Source of the DNA: Aureicoccus marinus
GTDB lineage: Bacteria > Bacteroidota > Bacteroidia > Flavobacteriales > Flavobacteriaceae
Direction: 5' to 3'
Assembly (NCBI RefSeq): GCF_002954325.1
Contig: NZ_MQVX01000001.1
Location: 997,546 to 1,061,545 of the forward strand
Length of the DNA stretch: 64,000 nt
The notes under the pieces are model-generated. The model saw only the letters and a list, made by a program, of their open reading frames with translations. It did not search any database and was not told the origin of the DNA. Of this stretch, positions 42,290 to 50,114 are shown piece by piece (position 1 is the stretch's first letter; every line of letters begins with the position of its first letter). A program made the translations under genes and the position numbers.

Positions 42290-43606
42290 ATGAAAGAGAA
42301 GGTTCGTCTGTTTTGGTTCCGTAGAGACCTGCGTTGGGAAGATAACGTTGCCCTATACCACACTCTCAACGATCAGGTACCTGTACTTCCCCTCTTTATT
42401 TTTGATCAGCAAATCCTCAATGAGCTACCTAAGGATGATGCAAGGGTGAGTTTTATATACGAAACGCTTCAAGCCATGCGGGAAGAAATTAAACAGACGA
42501 CTTCTTCGGATATTGCACTTTATTACGGGAATCCTATCGATATTTTTAGCCGGCTCTTGCAAGAATTCGAAGTAGAAGCCCTGTATTTTAACCACGATTA
42601 TGAGCCCTATGCCTTGAGGCGAGACCAAGAGGTCGTTGCTTTAATGGAAAAGAACGGAGTTATCAGCCGATCTTTTAAGGATCAGGTTATTTTCGAAAAA
42701 AACGAGGTGGTTAAAAAAGACGGCGGGGCTTATGTAGTGTATACCCCCTATAAGAACCGTTGGTTGGAGTTGCTGAATCCTTCACTTCATTTACTGGAAT
42801 ACAAAACAACTCCTTTATTTTCTAATCTCCGCCCAACGAACGACGCACCGCATGTAACGCTAAAAGAAATGGGGTTTACTCCTTCTCCAATTCGTGTACC
42901 GGCTTATCGCCTCACCCGAGAATTAATTCAAGATTATGAGGCAAAACGAAACTTTCCTGCCCAAAGTGAAGGAACCTCACAACTAGGTCCATACTTGAGA
43001 TTTGGACAAGTCTCGGTACGCAAAATTGTGGAAAGAGCGAGAATGGAAAACAACATCACCTTTCTTCAAGAACTGATCTGGAGAGAGTTCTTTATGCAGA
43101 TTCTTTGGCATTTTCCGCATACCGTAACCCAATCCTTCAAACCGGCTTACGATCGCATTCCCTGGCGTAATAACAAGGAGGAATTCGAACTATGGAAATC
43201 GGGCAACACGGGCTTTCCACTCATTGATGCCGGAATGAGACAACTCAATGCTACGGGCTACATGCACAACAGGGTCCGTATGCTCGTTTCCAGCTTTTTA
43301 TGTAAACATCTTCTGATTGATTGGCGTTGGGGCGAGGCTTATTTCGCAGAAAAACTCCTTGATTATGAACAAGCCAGTAATATAGGTAACTGGCAATGGT
43401 CTGCTGGAAGCGGTGTCGACGCTGCCCCTTACTTCCGAATCTTCAATCCTACCACCCAGATTCAAAAGTTTGATAAGGCATTAGAATACATTTCCACCTG
43501 GATACCAGAATTACAGGAACTGACTTACTCCAGCCCCATGGTTGATCACAAAGCCGCAAGAGAACGTTGCCTTTCTGTCTACAAAACGGCTTTGGACAAC
43601 ACTTAG
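42290..43606 (+). CDS. phr: Deoxyribodipyrimidine photolyase / cryptochrome family protein
   Basis: A 438-residue flavoprotein. The N-terminal antenna domain (residues 1-130) begins VRLFWFRRDLRWEDN. The FAD-binding helical domain (190-435) has EGTSQLGPYLRFGQVS, WREFFMQILWHFP, GFPLIDAGMRQLNATGYMHN and NIGNWQWSAGSGVDAAPYF. The last segment includes the Trp of the electron-transfer chain. It should repair UV-induced pyrimidine dimers using blue light; discrimination between CPD and other lesions, or a cryptochrome role, is not certain. It is the last gene of a light-linked operon. Confidence 0.93.
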   Translation: MKEKVRLFWFRRDLRWEDNVALYHTLNDQVPVLPLFIFDQQILNELPKDDARVSFIYETLQAMREEIKQTTSSDIALYYGNPIDIFSRLLQEFEVEALYFNHDYEPYALRRDQEVVALMEKNGVISRSFKDQVIFEKNEVVKKDGGAYVVYTPYKNRWLELLNPSLHLLEYKTTPLFSNLRPTNDAPHVTLKEMGFTPSPIRVPAYRLTRELIQDYEAKRNFPAQSEGTSQLGPYLRFGQVSVRKIVERARMENNITFLQELIWREFFMQILWHFPHTVTQSFKPAYDRIPWRNNKEEFELWKSGNTGFPLIDAGMRQLNATGYMHNRVRMLVSSFLCKHLLIDWRWGEAYFAEKLLDYEQASNIGNWQWSAGSGVDAAPYFRIFNPTTQIQKFDKALEYISTWIPELQELTYSSPMVDHKAARERCLSVYKTALDNT

Positions 43607-43658
43607 GCCAACAGCGAATTCATTTTTGTACTTTTAGGTTGATCCACAAGAAAACAAA

Positions 43659-45094
43659 ATGAAAACAACCAAAATTGCGCTTTTAGTGGTGGCTGTATTG
43701 GGGGTAAGCACCCTGAGCGCCCAACGAATGAGTAAGAACAAGAAAGCTCTCATCGCTTCTGTTGAAAAACATCAATCCGCTCTAGTTTCCTTGAGCGACT
43801 CCATCTGGGCATTGGCCGAGACCGCATTTAATGAAGCGGAATCCTCTCGAATATTGGCAGACTATGCCGAAAAGAATGGGTTTCAGGTTAAGCGTGGTGT
43901 TGCGGGAATGCCTACGGCTTTTGTCGCTACCTACGGCAGTGGTAAACCGGTAATCAGCGTATTGGGGGAGTTTGATGCTTTACCCGGTATTTCTCAAAAA
44001 GCCCAGCCCACTAAAGAAGCGCTCAATGAAGGAGCCGCCGGTCACGGTTGTGGTCACAATTTATTCGGTGCAGGAAGTCTGGGTGCCGCTATCGCCATTA
44101 AAGAACTTATAGAAGCAGGTAAAATATCGGGAACGGTAAAATTTATGGGAACACCAGCGGAAGAAAAGTTCTTCGGCAAAATATGGATGGTGGAAGCCGG
44201 ACTCTGGGATGATGTCGACGTGAATATCAGTTGGCATCCTTCGGCTAAAACCGAAGCCGACGTACAGAGCTCCTTGGCCCTGGTCGATTTTAAAGTCGAA
44301 TTTTATGGGCAGGCTGCTCATGCTGCTGGAGATCCGTGGAACGGACGCAGTGCCTCCGACGCCTTGGAACTCTATACTACCGGAATAAATTACTACCGCG
44401 AACACGTAAAACCCACCGTTCGCATCCATTACCATATCCAGGACGGAGGGCAAGTAGTGAATGTTGTACCGGATTACTCCAGGCTTTGGGTTCGGGTACG
44501 CGATACCAAAAGAAGTGGCATGCTACCGGTTTATGAACAGGTTCAAAAGATGGCAGAGGGAGCAGCCATTATGGCCAATGTAGATTATAAGATTAGCTTG
44601 ATTTCGGGTATTTACGAAGTGCTGGTCAACCGCCGAGGAGGTGCTATCATGCAAGACAATTTAGAGCTACTCGGTCCGATCGAATACACCCCAGAAGAAA
44701 CTGTATTTGGCAAGAAAATTCAGGAAGTAACTGGCAAAGACCAAGTTGGAATGGATGGTAAAATCACTCCTCTGCGCAATACAAGAGAGAATCCCGGTGG
44801 CGGATCAACAGATGTGGGAGATGTGAGTTGGAATGTAGCCAACATCAATCTTCGGGTCACCACGGCCCCAAAAGACACTCCCTGGCACAGCTGGGCTGTT
44901 GTTGCCTGCGGAGGGATGAGTATTGGCCATAAAGGGATGATCTACGCCTCCAAGGCCATGGGCATGACCATGCTTGATCTCTTTGAGAACCAAAATGGGT
45001 AGAAGAAGTCAAAGCAGAATACCGCGAAAGAAAAGGAGACGAGGTCTATAAGGCCATGATTCCAGAAGGTCCACCTCCAATCGCAAACAACTAA
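43659..45094 (+). CDS. M20-family amidohydrolase (aminobenzoyl-glutamate-type), secreted, frameshift in the C-terminal tail
   Basis: A metal-dependent amidohydrolase with a signal peptide (ending near LSAQ), metal-site segments GEFDALPGIS, GHGCGHNLFGAG, GTPAEEKFFGK and a dimerisation domain with GQAAHAAGDPW. It resembles AbgB, which hydrolyses p-aminobenzoyl-glutamate. The open frame stops at 45002, but the next frame continues at once as EEVKAEYRERKGDEVYKAMI and ends PEGPPPIANN at 45094, the usual family C-terminus. One G appears to be missing from the GGG at 44997-44999. The corrected length is 478 residues. As written, the protein lacks only the last 30 or so residues. Confidence 0.88.
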
Positions 45095-45100
45095 ATTACT

Positions 45101-46096
45101 ATGCAACAAAACGGAGTTCCATTTACCATTGGACCTGGGCCCTGGCCTACTCGAGACCCTTTTCTCTTTTGTGTCTATCACCAGGATCAGTATCCTAAAG
45201 GCACCGCAGAGCTCGGACCGAACCCGGTCTTTTTAGAAGGTCGGCCCATAGGGCAAGACTTTAATCCAGCTTTGCCCTGGAGAATGTACCATGGACAAAC
45301 GATTCCTGGGTTTCCGTACCATCCGCACTGTGGTTTCGAAACAGTAACCATTGTAAAAACCGGCTTTTGTGACCATGCAGATTCCTTGGGTGCTGCTGGT
45401 CGTTTCGGACAGGGTGATGTGCAGTGGATGACGGCAGGATCAGGCGTTCAACACAGCGAAATGTTTCCTCTGCTGAATCAGGAAGCCGAAAATCTCTTGG
45501 AACTTTTTCAGATTTGGCTTAACCTTCCAGCAAAAAGCAAGCAAGCTCCACCCCACTTTAAGATGTTATGGCACGAAAAGATTCCTAAAATCGAATCAAA
45601 TGGTACTCTTGTTCGTCTCATTTCGGGTTCAAATGGGGCTGCCGATGCTCTTGATGCCCCTCCGAATAGTTGGGCAAATGACCCAGACCATGGCGTACGC
45701 ATTTGGGATATTGTCATGGAGGCCGGTGCAAAATGGGGATTTGAAGCGGGGAATCATCCACAAGGCAGTGTATTTCTTTACGATGGTGCGAAGGCTCTTG
45801 TCAATGGGAAGGAGCTAACCAACAGCCAGGGCATTCATTTTGAATGCGGGAAAGCCCTGACCATTAAAGCGGAGACAGAAGTACGTATACTCCTGCTGCA
45901 AGCCAAACCCATAGGCGAACCCGTAGTTCAACAAGGTCCTTTTGTCACCAACACTCCGGAAGAGATGCGAAAGGCCTTTGAAAATTATCGCTTAACTCAA
46001 TTTGGAGGTTGGCCCTGGCGACACGCAGATCCTGTGCATGAATCAACAGAAGGTCGATTTGCTCTTTACCCGGATGGGCACAAAGAAACTCCCTGA
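45101..46096 (+). CDS. Pirin family protein
   Basis: A 331-residue bicupin. The N-terminal cupin has the pirin metal site FPYHPHCGFETVTI and a second histidine in SGVQHSEMF. The C-terminal cupin covers about 190-290. The N-terminus carries GPGPWPTRDPFLFC, typical of the longer Bacteroidota pirins. Pirins are Fe-dependent and some act as quercetinases or as redox-sensing partners; the role here is unknown. It begins six bases after the corrected end of the amidohydrolase gene, so the two probably form an operon. Confidence 0.9.
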   Translation: MQQNGVPFTIGPGPWPTRDPFLFCVYHQDQYPKGTAELGPNPVFLEGRPIGQDFNPALPWRMYHGQTIPGFPYHPHCGFETVTIVKTGFCDHADSLGAAGRFGQGDVQWMTAGSGVQHSEMFPLLNQEAENLLELFQIWLNLPAKSKQAPPHFKMLWHEKIPKIESNGTLVRLISGSNGAADALDAPPNSWANDPDHGVRIWDIVMEAGAKWGFEAGNHPQGSVFLYDGAKALVNGKELTNSQGIHFECGKALTIKAETEVRILLLQAKPIGEPVVQQGPFVTNTPEEMRKAFENYRLTQFGGWPWRHADPVHESTEGRFALYPDGHKETP

Positions 46097-46099
46097 TTA

Positions 46100-46194
46100 T
46101 AAACAAAATAGAGGCAACATCACCTTTTGTTTGAAGTTTTGTTTATTGTTTATGAGTGTTTTAGCTCATTATGGCCTTTTGTAGTTAAACAAAA
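46100..46194. promoter_or_regulatory. Cluster of TTGTTTA motifs upstream of the BLUF gene
   Basis: Copies of the core TTTTGTTTA lie at 46100-46108 (minus), 46125-46133 (plus, last base G), 46137-46145 (plus) and 46186-46194 (minus), with a shorter TTGTTTA at 46146-46152 (plus). All fall in the 134-base gap before the BLUF gene. The last copy sits between the putative -33 and -7 elements, where binding would block transcription. Confidence 0.5.
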
Positions 46195-46207
46195 ATATTT
46201 ATTTTAG
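46179..46207 (+). promoter_or_regulatory. Candidate promoter of the BLUF gene
   Basis: TTG at 46179-46181, 18 bases, then TATTTTAG at 46200-46207, one mismatch from TAnnTTTG. The ATG follows 24 bases later. Confidence 0.45.
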
Positions 46208-46230
46208 TTGGCGTAAGCTACGAATTGTTT

Positions 46231-46656
46231 ATGCTCTCCATTATCTATAAATCTGAAGCCATCGATGGCTTTGATATTCCCAAAATTTATAAAATGCTAA
46301 GCACGGCTCGCGATTACAATAGCGAGAATCAAATTACCGGCTGCTTAGTATACCATAAACAACAATTTATGCAATTGATCGAAGGACCAGACCAAGAGGT
46401 TGAATCCTTATTCGAACGCATTAAAGCCGACGGCAGGCACACCAACCTTCAGTTTTTGGGCCACCATCAACTTGAAGATCGCCTTTTCGATCAATGGAGT
46501 ATGGCATTTCACGATTTCGGAGACCCCCAGGGAGCCTCTCAGTACAAACTGGGCATGGTGGATCAGATTTTCGAATCTTCAAAAGCACTCGAAAAGCCCA
46601 ATCCCCTCGCCTTGACCTTTTTCGATGAACTAAGAGAAATCCTGGAGCTTTCCTGA
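46231..46656 (+). CDS. BLUF-domain blue-light sensor (short, stand-alone)
   Basis: A 141-residue protein whose first 93 residues are a BLUF flavin photoreceptor. The key positions match AppA spacing exactly: Y6 (SIIY), N30, Q48 (QFMQLIEG), W89 and M91 (DQWSMAF). The flavin hydrogen-bond switch should therefore be functional. After the domain are about 45 residues, probably helices that pass the signal to a partner protein. I use the ATG at 46231; the TTG two codons earlier is less likely. A membrane protein gene follows after 13 bases. The photolyase operon and a shared upstream motif suggest a light-response role. Confidence 0.92.
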   Translation: MLSIIYKSEAIDGFDIPKIYKMLSTARDYNSENQITGCLVYHKQQFMQLIEGPDQEVESLFERIKADGRHTNLQFLGHHQLEDRLFDQWSMAFHDFGDPQGASQYKLGMVDQIFESSKALEKPNPLALTFFDELREILELS

Positions 46657-46669
46657 AGAAAGAACGCTC

Positions 46670-47104
46670 ATGTTTACGGATCTTGCTGGACTTAAAACAT
46701 TTTTATTAGTACTGGATTTCGGTACACTAGTCCTTATTTGGACCGTACAGTGGATGATTTATCCTTCCTTCCCCTATTATTCTAAAGAAAACTTCTTGCC
46801 CTGGCACAACAAGTATGCGCCAAGAATGGGCAGAATTGCTGGCCCTTTAATGGTTTTACAGGTGTTGGGATATGCCTTTTTACTCGTTGAAGATTTTGGA
46901 GCCCTCAGCGTCGCAAAATGCATTTGTGTAGGAATCACTTGGGTGATGACCATTGGATTTTTTGTTCCCCTTCACACCAAGATCAGCAGTGGTCATTACA
47001 ACGACAACGACCTACAAGGTCTTGTCTCCAAAAACTATATTCGTTCGTGGAGCTGGACTGTACTATTTGCTTTGGAAGTACTCTCTTTTACGCGTTTCGG
47101 GTAA
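46670..47104 (+). CDS. Four-helix membrane protein of unknown function
   Basis: A 144-residue protein with predicted membrane segments at about 10-30, 55-73, 82-100 and 122-140. Between the first two is a conserved-looking loop QWMIYPSFPYYSKENFLPWH with several aromatic residues and His, which recalls DUF1772-like membrane proteins. It is 13 bases behind the BLUF gene and likely co-transcribed; a direct output role for the photoreceptor is speculation. The last 17 bases overlap the end of murA on the other strand. Confidence 0.7.
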   Translation: MFTDLAGLKTFLLVLDFGTLVLIWTVQWMIYPSFPYYSKENFLPWHNKYAPRMGRIAGPLMVLQVLGYAFLLVEDFGALSVAKCICVGITWVMTIGFFVPLHTKISSGHYNDNDLQGLVSKNYIRSWSWTVLFALEVLSFTRFG

Positions 47105-48398
47105 TCATCGCCCCAATATTTCGAAGGCGCTCATCGATTCGCTCATAACCCCGATCAATTTGCTCAATATTGTGAATAGTCGAAGTTCCCTTAGCCGATA
47201 AGGCCGCAATCAACAGCGAAACACCCGCACGAATATCAGGCGAGGTCATATTGGTTGCCTTCAATTGAGATTGAAAATCGTGACCGATTACGGTAGCCCT
47301 GTGCGGATCACATAAAATGATCTTAGCCCCCATATCGATGAGCTTGTCCACGAAAAATAAGCGGCTTTCAAACATTTTCTGGTGAATAACCACTTCTCCT
47401 CTGGATTGAATAGCTACCACAAGAATAATACTCAATAAATCCGGTGTTAACCCCGGCCATGGAGCGTCAGCGATGGTCATGATGGAACCGTCAATAAAAT
47501 TTTGGATCGCATATCCATCCGTATGAGCGGGAATCAAAATATCATCATTCTCGCGATTGACTTGAATTCCCAGACGCTGAAAAGCATTGGGTATTTGACC
47601 TAAGTCATTCCAGCTGACGTCTTTAATACGCAGTTCGCTGCGCGTCATGGCTGCGAGCCCGATCCAACTACCAATCTCAATCATGTCGGGCAACATGCGG
47701 TGGGTGGTTCCATTTAAGCTGCTGACCCCTTGAATTTTTAAAAGGTTGGAACCAATGCCTTCAATCTTAGCCCCCATGCGCACAAGCATTTTACACAGCT
47801 GCTGTAGATACGGTTCACAAGCGGCGTTGTAGATGGTGGTTTCTCCTTCCGCAAGAACAGCAGCCATCACAATATTCGCCGTTCCTGTGACCGATGCCTC
47901 ATCAAGAAGCATGTAAGTCCCTGTTAATTTTTCGGCTTCTACCCCGTAGAAGTACTCTTCTCGGTTGTAACGGAACCGGGCTCCCAATTTGATAAAGCCT
48001 TCAAAGTGGGTATCGAGACGTCTGCGGCCAATCTTATCTCCTCCTGGTTTCGGAATATAGCCCCTACCAAACCTCCCCAGTAACGGCCCTACAAGCATAA
48101 TGGAGCCCCGAAGACCTCGACCATCTCTCTTAAAGTCATCAGATTGAAGGTAGTCCAGGTCTACTTGATCGGCTTGAAAACGGTACTGACCAGGTCCAAG
48201 ATTTTCGACTTTGACACCCAAAGAACCCAATAGGGCGATGAGTTTATTGACATCAACGATGTCCGGAATATTACTGATTTCTACAGGCTCTGCGGTAAGT
48301 AAAACAGCGCAAAGAATTTGCAAGGCTTCGTTCTTGGCTCCTTGGGGTGTAATAGAACCAGATAAGGAGTGGCCTCCTTCAATAGTAAAACTGCCCAT
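47088..48398 (-). CDS. murA: UDP-N-acetylglucosamine 1-carboxyvinyltransferase with Asp in place of the active-site Cys
   Basis: A 436-residue enolpyruvyl transferase that adds enolpyruvate from PEP to UDP-GlcNAc, the first committed step of peptidoglycan synthesis. The EPSP-synthase-like fold is shown by QGAKNEALQILCAVLL, GRGLRGSIMLVGPLLGRF and DGSIMTIADAPWPGLTPDLL. In the active loop, the position equivalent to E. coli Cys115 reads PGGDKIGRRRLD, so D121 replaces Cys. Asp enzymes remain active but are not alkylated by fosfomycin. It is the last gene of a leftward set with DUF4290 (12-base gap) and DUF493. Confidence 0.95.
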   Translation of the reverse strand: MGSFTIEGGHSLSGSITPQGAKNEALQILCAVLLTAEPVEISNIPDIVDVNKLIALLGSLGVKVENLGPGQYRFQADQVDLDYLQSDDFKRDGRGLRGSIMLVGPLLGRFGRGYIPKPGGDKIGRRRLDTHFEGFIKLGARFRYNREEYFYGVEAEKLTGTYMLLDEASVTGTANIVMAAVLAEGETTIYNAACEPYLQQLCKMLVRMGAKIEGIGSNLLKIQGVSSLNGTTHRMLPDMIEIGSWIGLAAMTRSELRIKDVSWNDLGQIPNAFQRLGIQVNRENDDILIPAHTDGYAIQNFIDGSIMTIADAPWPGLTPDLLSIILVVAIQSRGEVVIHQKMFESRLFFVDKLIDMGAKIILCDPHRATVIGHDFQSQLKATNMTSPDIRAGVSLLIAALSAKGTSTIHNIEQIDRGYERIDERLRNIGAMITRNA

Positions 48399-48410
48399 AG
48401 CGTGGCTGAG

Positions 48411-49064
48411 TTAGTTGTTGTGACGTTTCTTTCCTCTGTTGTTGTGTTTGCCCTTCTTTCCTACGGAACGATTGGATTTCTGCACCCGGTTCTTGAGGAA
48501 CTGACCACTTTCGGTCAAGGTTGTTTCTCCATTGGCCAAGTCTATGGCGCCATCACTCAACTCTTTGAGGTGAGCAAAAATAGCTGTATCCTCTACAGTA
48601 TCCTTGTTCCAATTGAGGTAGCATTTTTTCATGTGGTTGGCAATAGCGTATTCCAAACCGGAACGCATGTCCCCTTTATCCCAACTGATCGCAACATCAA
48701 TCATACGCTTAATGTTGTTCCCATAAAAACGGTATTTCGGGTGGTTCTGCGGATAATCCAAAGGATCTGGGCGCTGAGCCAAAAGTTCCTTGGACGGAAT
48801 CGGATAAGGCGAATCCACTTCCAGCTGAAAATCACTCATGATAAAGAGTTGATCCCAGAGTTTATGCTGAAAATCAGGCACATCACGCAAATGAGGCTGC
48901 ATATTCCCCATCACACTGATAATGGCCTGTGCAATTTGATTTCTTTTTTCGCGGTCTTCAATAGACACCGCGTGGTCAACCATTTTCTGAAAATGTCTTC
49001 CGTATTCCGGAATGTGCATTTGTGGTCGTTCCGTGTTGTATTCTAAATGATCAAGTGAATCCAA
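48411..49064 (-). CDS. DUF4290 family protein
   Basis: A 217-residue soluble protein: LEYNTERPQMHIPEYGRHFQ, then VMGNMQPHLRDVPDFQHKLWD and KYRFYGNNIKRMIDVAI match DUF4290, a Bacteroidota family of unknown function. The last 25 residues are a basic, Asn-rich tail (KKGKHNNRGKKRHNN) that could bind nucleic acid or cell wall. The start is TTG at 49064, with no in-frame ATG before the conserved region. It is directly upstream of murA and probably co-expressed. Confidence 0.85.
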   Translation of the reverse strand: MDSLDHLEYNTERPQMHIPEYGRHFQKMVDHAVSIEDREKRNQIAQAIISVMGNMQPHLRDVPDFQHKLWDQLFIMSDFQLEVDSPYPIPSKELLAQRPDPLDYPQNHPKYRFYGNNIKRMIDVAISWDKGDMRSGLEYAIANHMKKCYLNWNKDTVEDTAIFAHLKELSDGAIDLANGETTLTESGQFLKNRVQKSNRSVGKKGKHNNRGKKRHNN

Positions 49065-49166
49065 AAAAATAAGAGTTTAGTGCCGAGTGCGGATGAAGTA
49101 ATCGAACACACCTCATGGCTAACGCTCGCAAATTAACAAAATTATCGATGGAACCTTCCTCCAGAC

Positions 49167-49454
49167 CTACAAAGATATGACCCCTTCAACAACGCTGACC
49201 TCTTTGTACTTAGCGATAACTGCTAAAGGATCCTCCATAACTACCGTAATGGAAACACTGGTATAATTTCCGTTCTTTGATTTCTTGGATTCTATTACAG
49301 CACCGTTTTGATCAAAAATATCGTAAATCTGATCTATTTTGGCTTGATCTGTAGGTACTATAAATTTGTAGAGATATGTGGAAGGCCAGGTTGAATTGTC
49401 TTCCAGCTGAATCCGTAACCTTTCGTAAAATTCTTCGGAATTCTCTTTGCTCAT
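49167..49454 (-). CDS. DUF493 (YbeD-like) protein
   Basis: A 95-residue small alpha/beta protein (STWPSTYLYKFIVPTDQAKI, then SKNGNYTSVSITVVM and a C-terminal VVEGVISL) of the YbeD/DUF493 family, with an ACT-like fold and unknown function. Its ATG at 49452-49454 overlaps the divergent candidate ATG of the NTPase at 49453, so one of the two starts is probably elsewhere. A perfect -7 box lies 14 bases before this ATG, which supports this side. Confidence 0.85.
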   Translation of the reverse strand: MSKENSEEFYERLRIQLEDNSTWPSTYLYKFIVPTDQAKIDQIYDIFDQNGAVIESKKSKNGNYTSVSITVVMEDPLAVIAKYKEVSVVEGVISL

Positions 49455-50076
49455 GGCCGGGTTTTGGACAAAGATAGCGGATTATTTTACTCAATATAAG
49501 AATAAAGAAGTGCAGAGAATTGCAATTAGCGGAGGGCCCGGAACAGGCAAGACATGTTTGATTGATAATTTGATTGATAAGGGCTATCACTGTTTCCCTG
49601 AAATCATCAGGACGTTCACCGAGCAACTTAAAAAAGAGACCGCTCAAGAAGAGCAACAGATCAACCCGCTTACTTTTAGTAAGGACCCCTTGCATTTTAA
49701 CACACTCTTACTCGAAGGAAGAAGTGCCCAATGGAAAGAGGCAGAGAACACGGGCAAAGAACTTTGCTTTTTCGACCGAAGCGTCATTGATGTTTTGGGA
49801 TACATGGATCATTTTGAACAGGAGTACCCAAATCATTTTATCGACGCTGCCGAGACTTTGCGCTACGATACTGTTTTTTTGCTTCCACCTTGGCAGGGTA
49901 TTTATGTTCAAGACGATCAACGTTTGGAACCTTTCGAGGAAGCAGAACGGATTCACGTGAGCCTTCTGGCCAGCTACCAGCACTTTGGTTACGCGCCCCT
50001 ATTCGTTCCCACTGGAACTATCGAAGAGCGGATTGAATTCATTTTAAGAGCTATCGCAACAAAAGAAAAAAAGTAG
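49453..50076 (+). CDS. P-loop NTPase of the NadR/Ttd14-like AAA_28 type
   Basis: A soluble ATPase with Walker A ISGGPGTGKT near the N-terminus and Walker B-like ELCFFDRSVIDVLGY in the middle, followed by a lid-like YVQDDQRLEPFEEAERIH. It matches the small AAA_28 family (kinase-like NTPases related to NadR). The substrate is unknown. From ATG 49453 it has 207 residues; a GTG at 49510 (MQRIAISGGPGTGKT) gives 188 and leaves room for the DUF493 promoter, so the shorter start deserves preference if mapping data agree. Confidence 0.8.
   Translation: MAGFWTKIADYFTQYKNKEVQRIAISGGPGTGKTCLIDNLIDKGYHCFPEIIRTFTEQLKKETAQEEQQINPLTFSKDPLHFNTLLLEGRSAQWKEAENTGKELCFFDRSVIDVLGYMDHFEQEYPNHFIDAAETLRYDTVFLLPPWQGIYVQDDQRLEPFEEAERIHVSLLASYQHFGYAPLFVPTGTIEERIEFILRAIATKEKK
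49469..49476 (-). promoter_or_regulatory. -7 box (TATCTTTG) of the DUF493 gene
   Basis: A perfect TAnnTTTG match on the minus strand, 14 bases before the DUF493 ATG. It falls inside the first codons of the longer version of the divergent NTPase gene. Confidence 0.55.
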
Positions 50077-50103
50077 GAAAAAACCCACTCAAAGAATTTC
50101 ACC

Positions 50104-50111
50104 TACATTTG
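50104..50111 (+). promoter_or_regulatory. -7 box (TACATTTG) directly before recQ
   Basis: A perfect TAnnTTTG match whose last G lies four bases before the recQ ATG at 50115. The transcript would begin at or next to the start codon. Confidence 0.5.
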
Positions 50112-50114
50112 AAT

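Noticed and set aside
48369..49046. 225-codon plus-strand frame opposite the DUF4290 gene
   Set aside because: Antisense shadow; the minus strand has the recognisable DUF4290 pattern.
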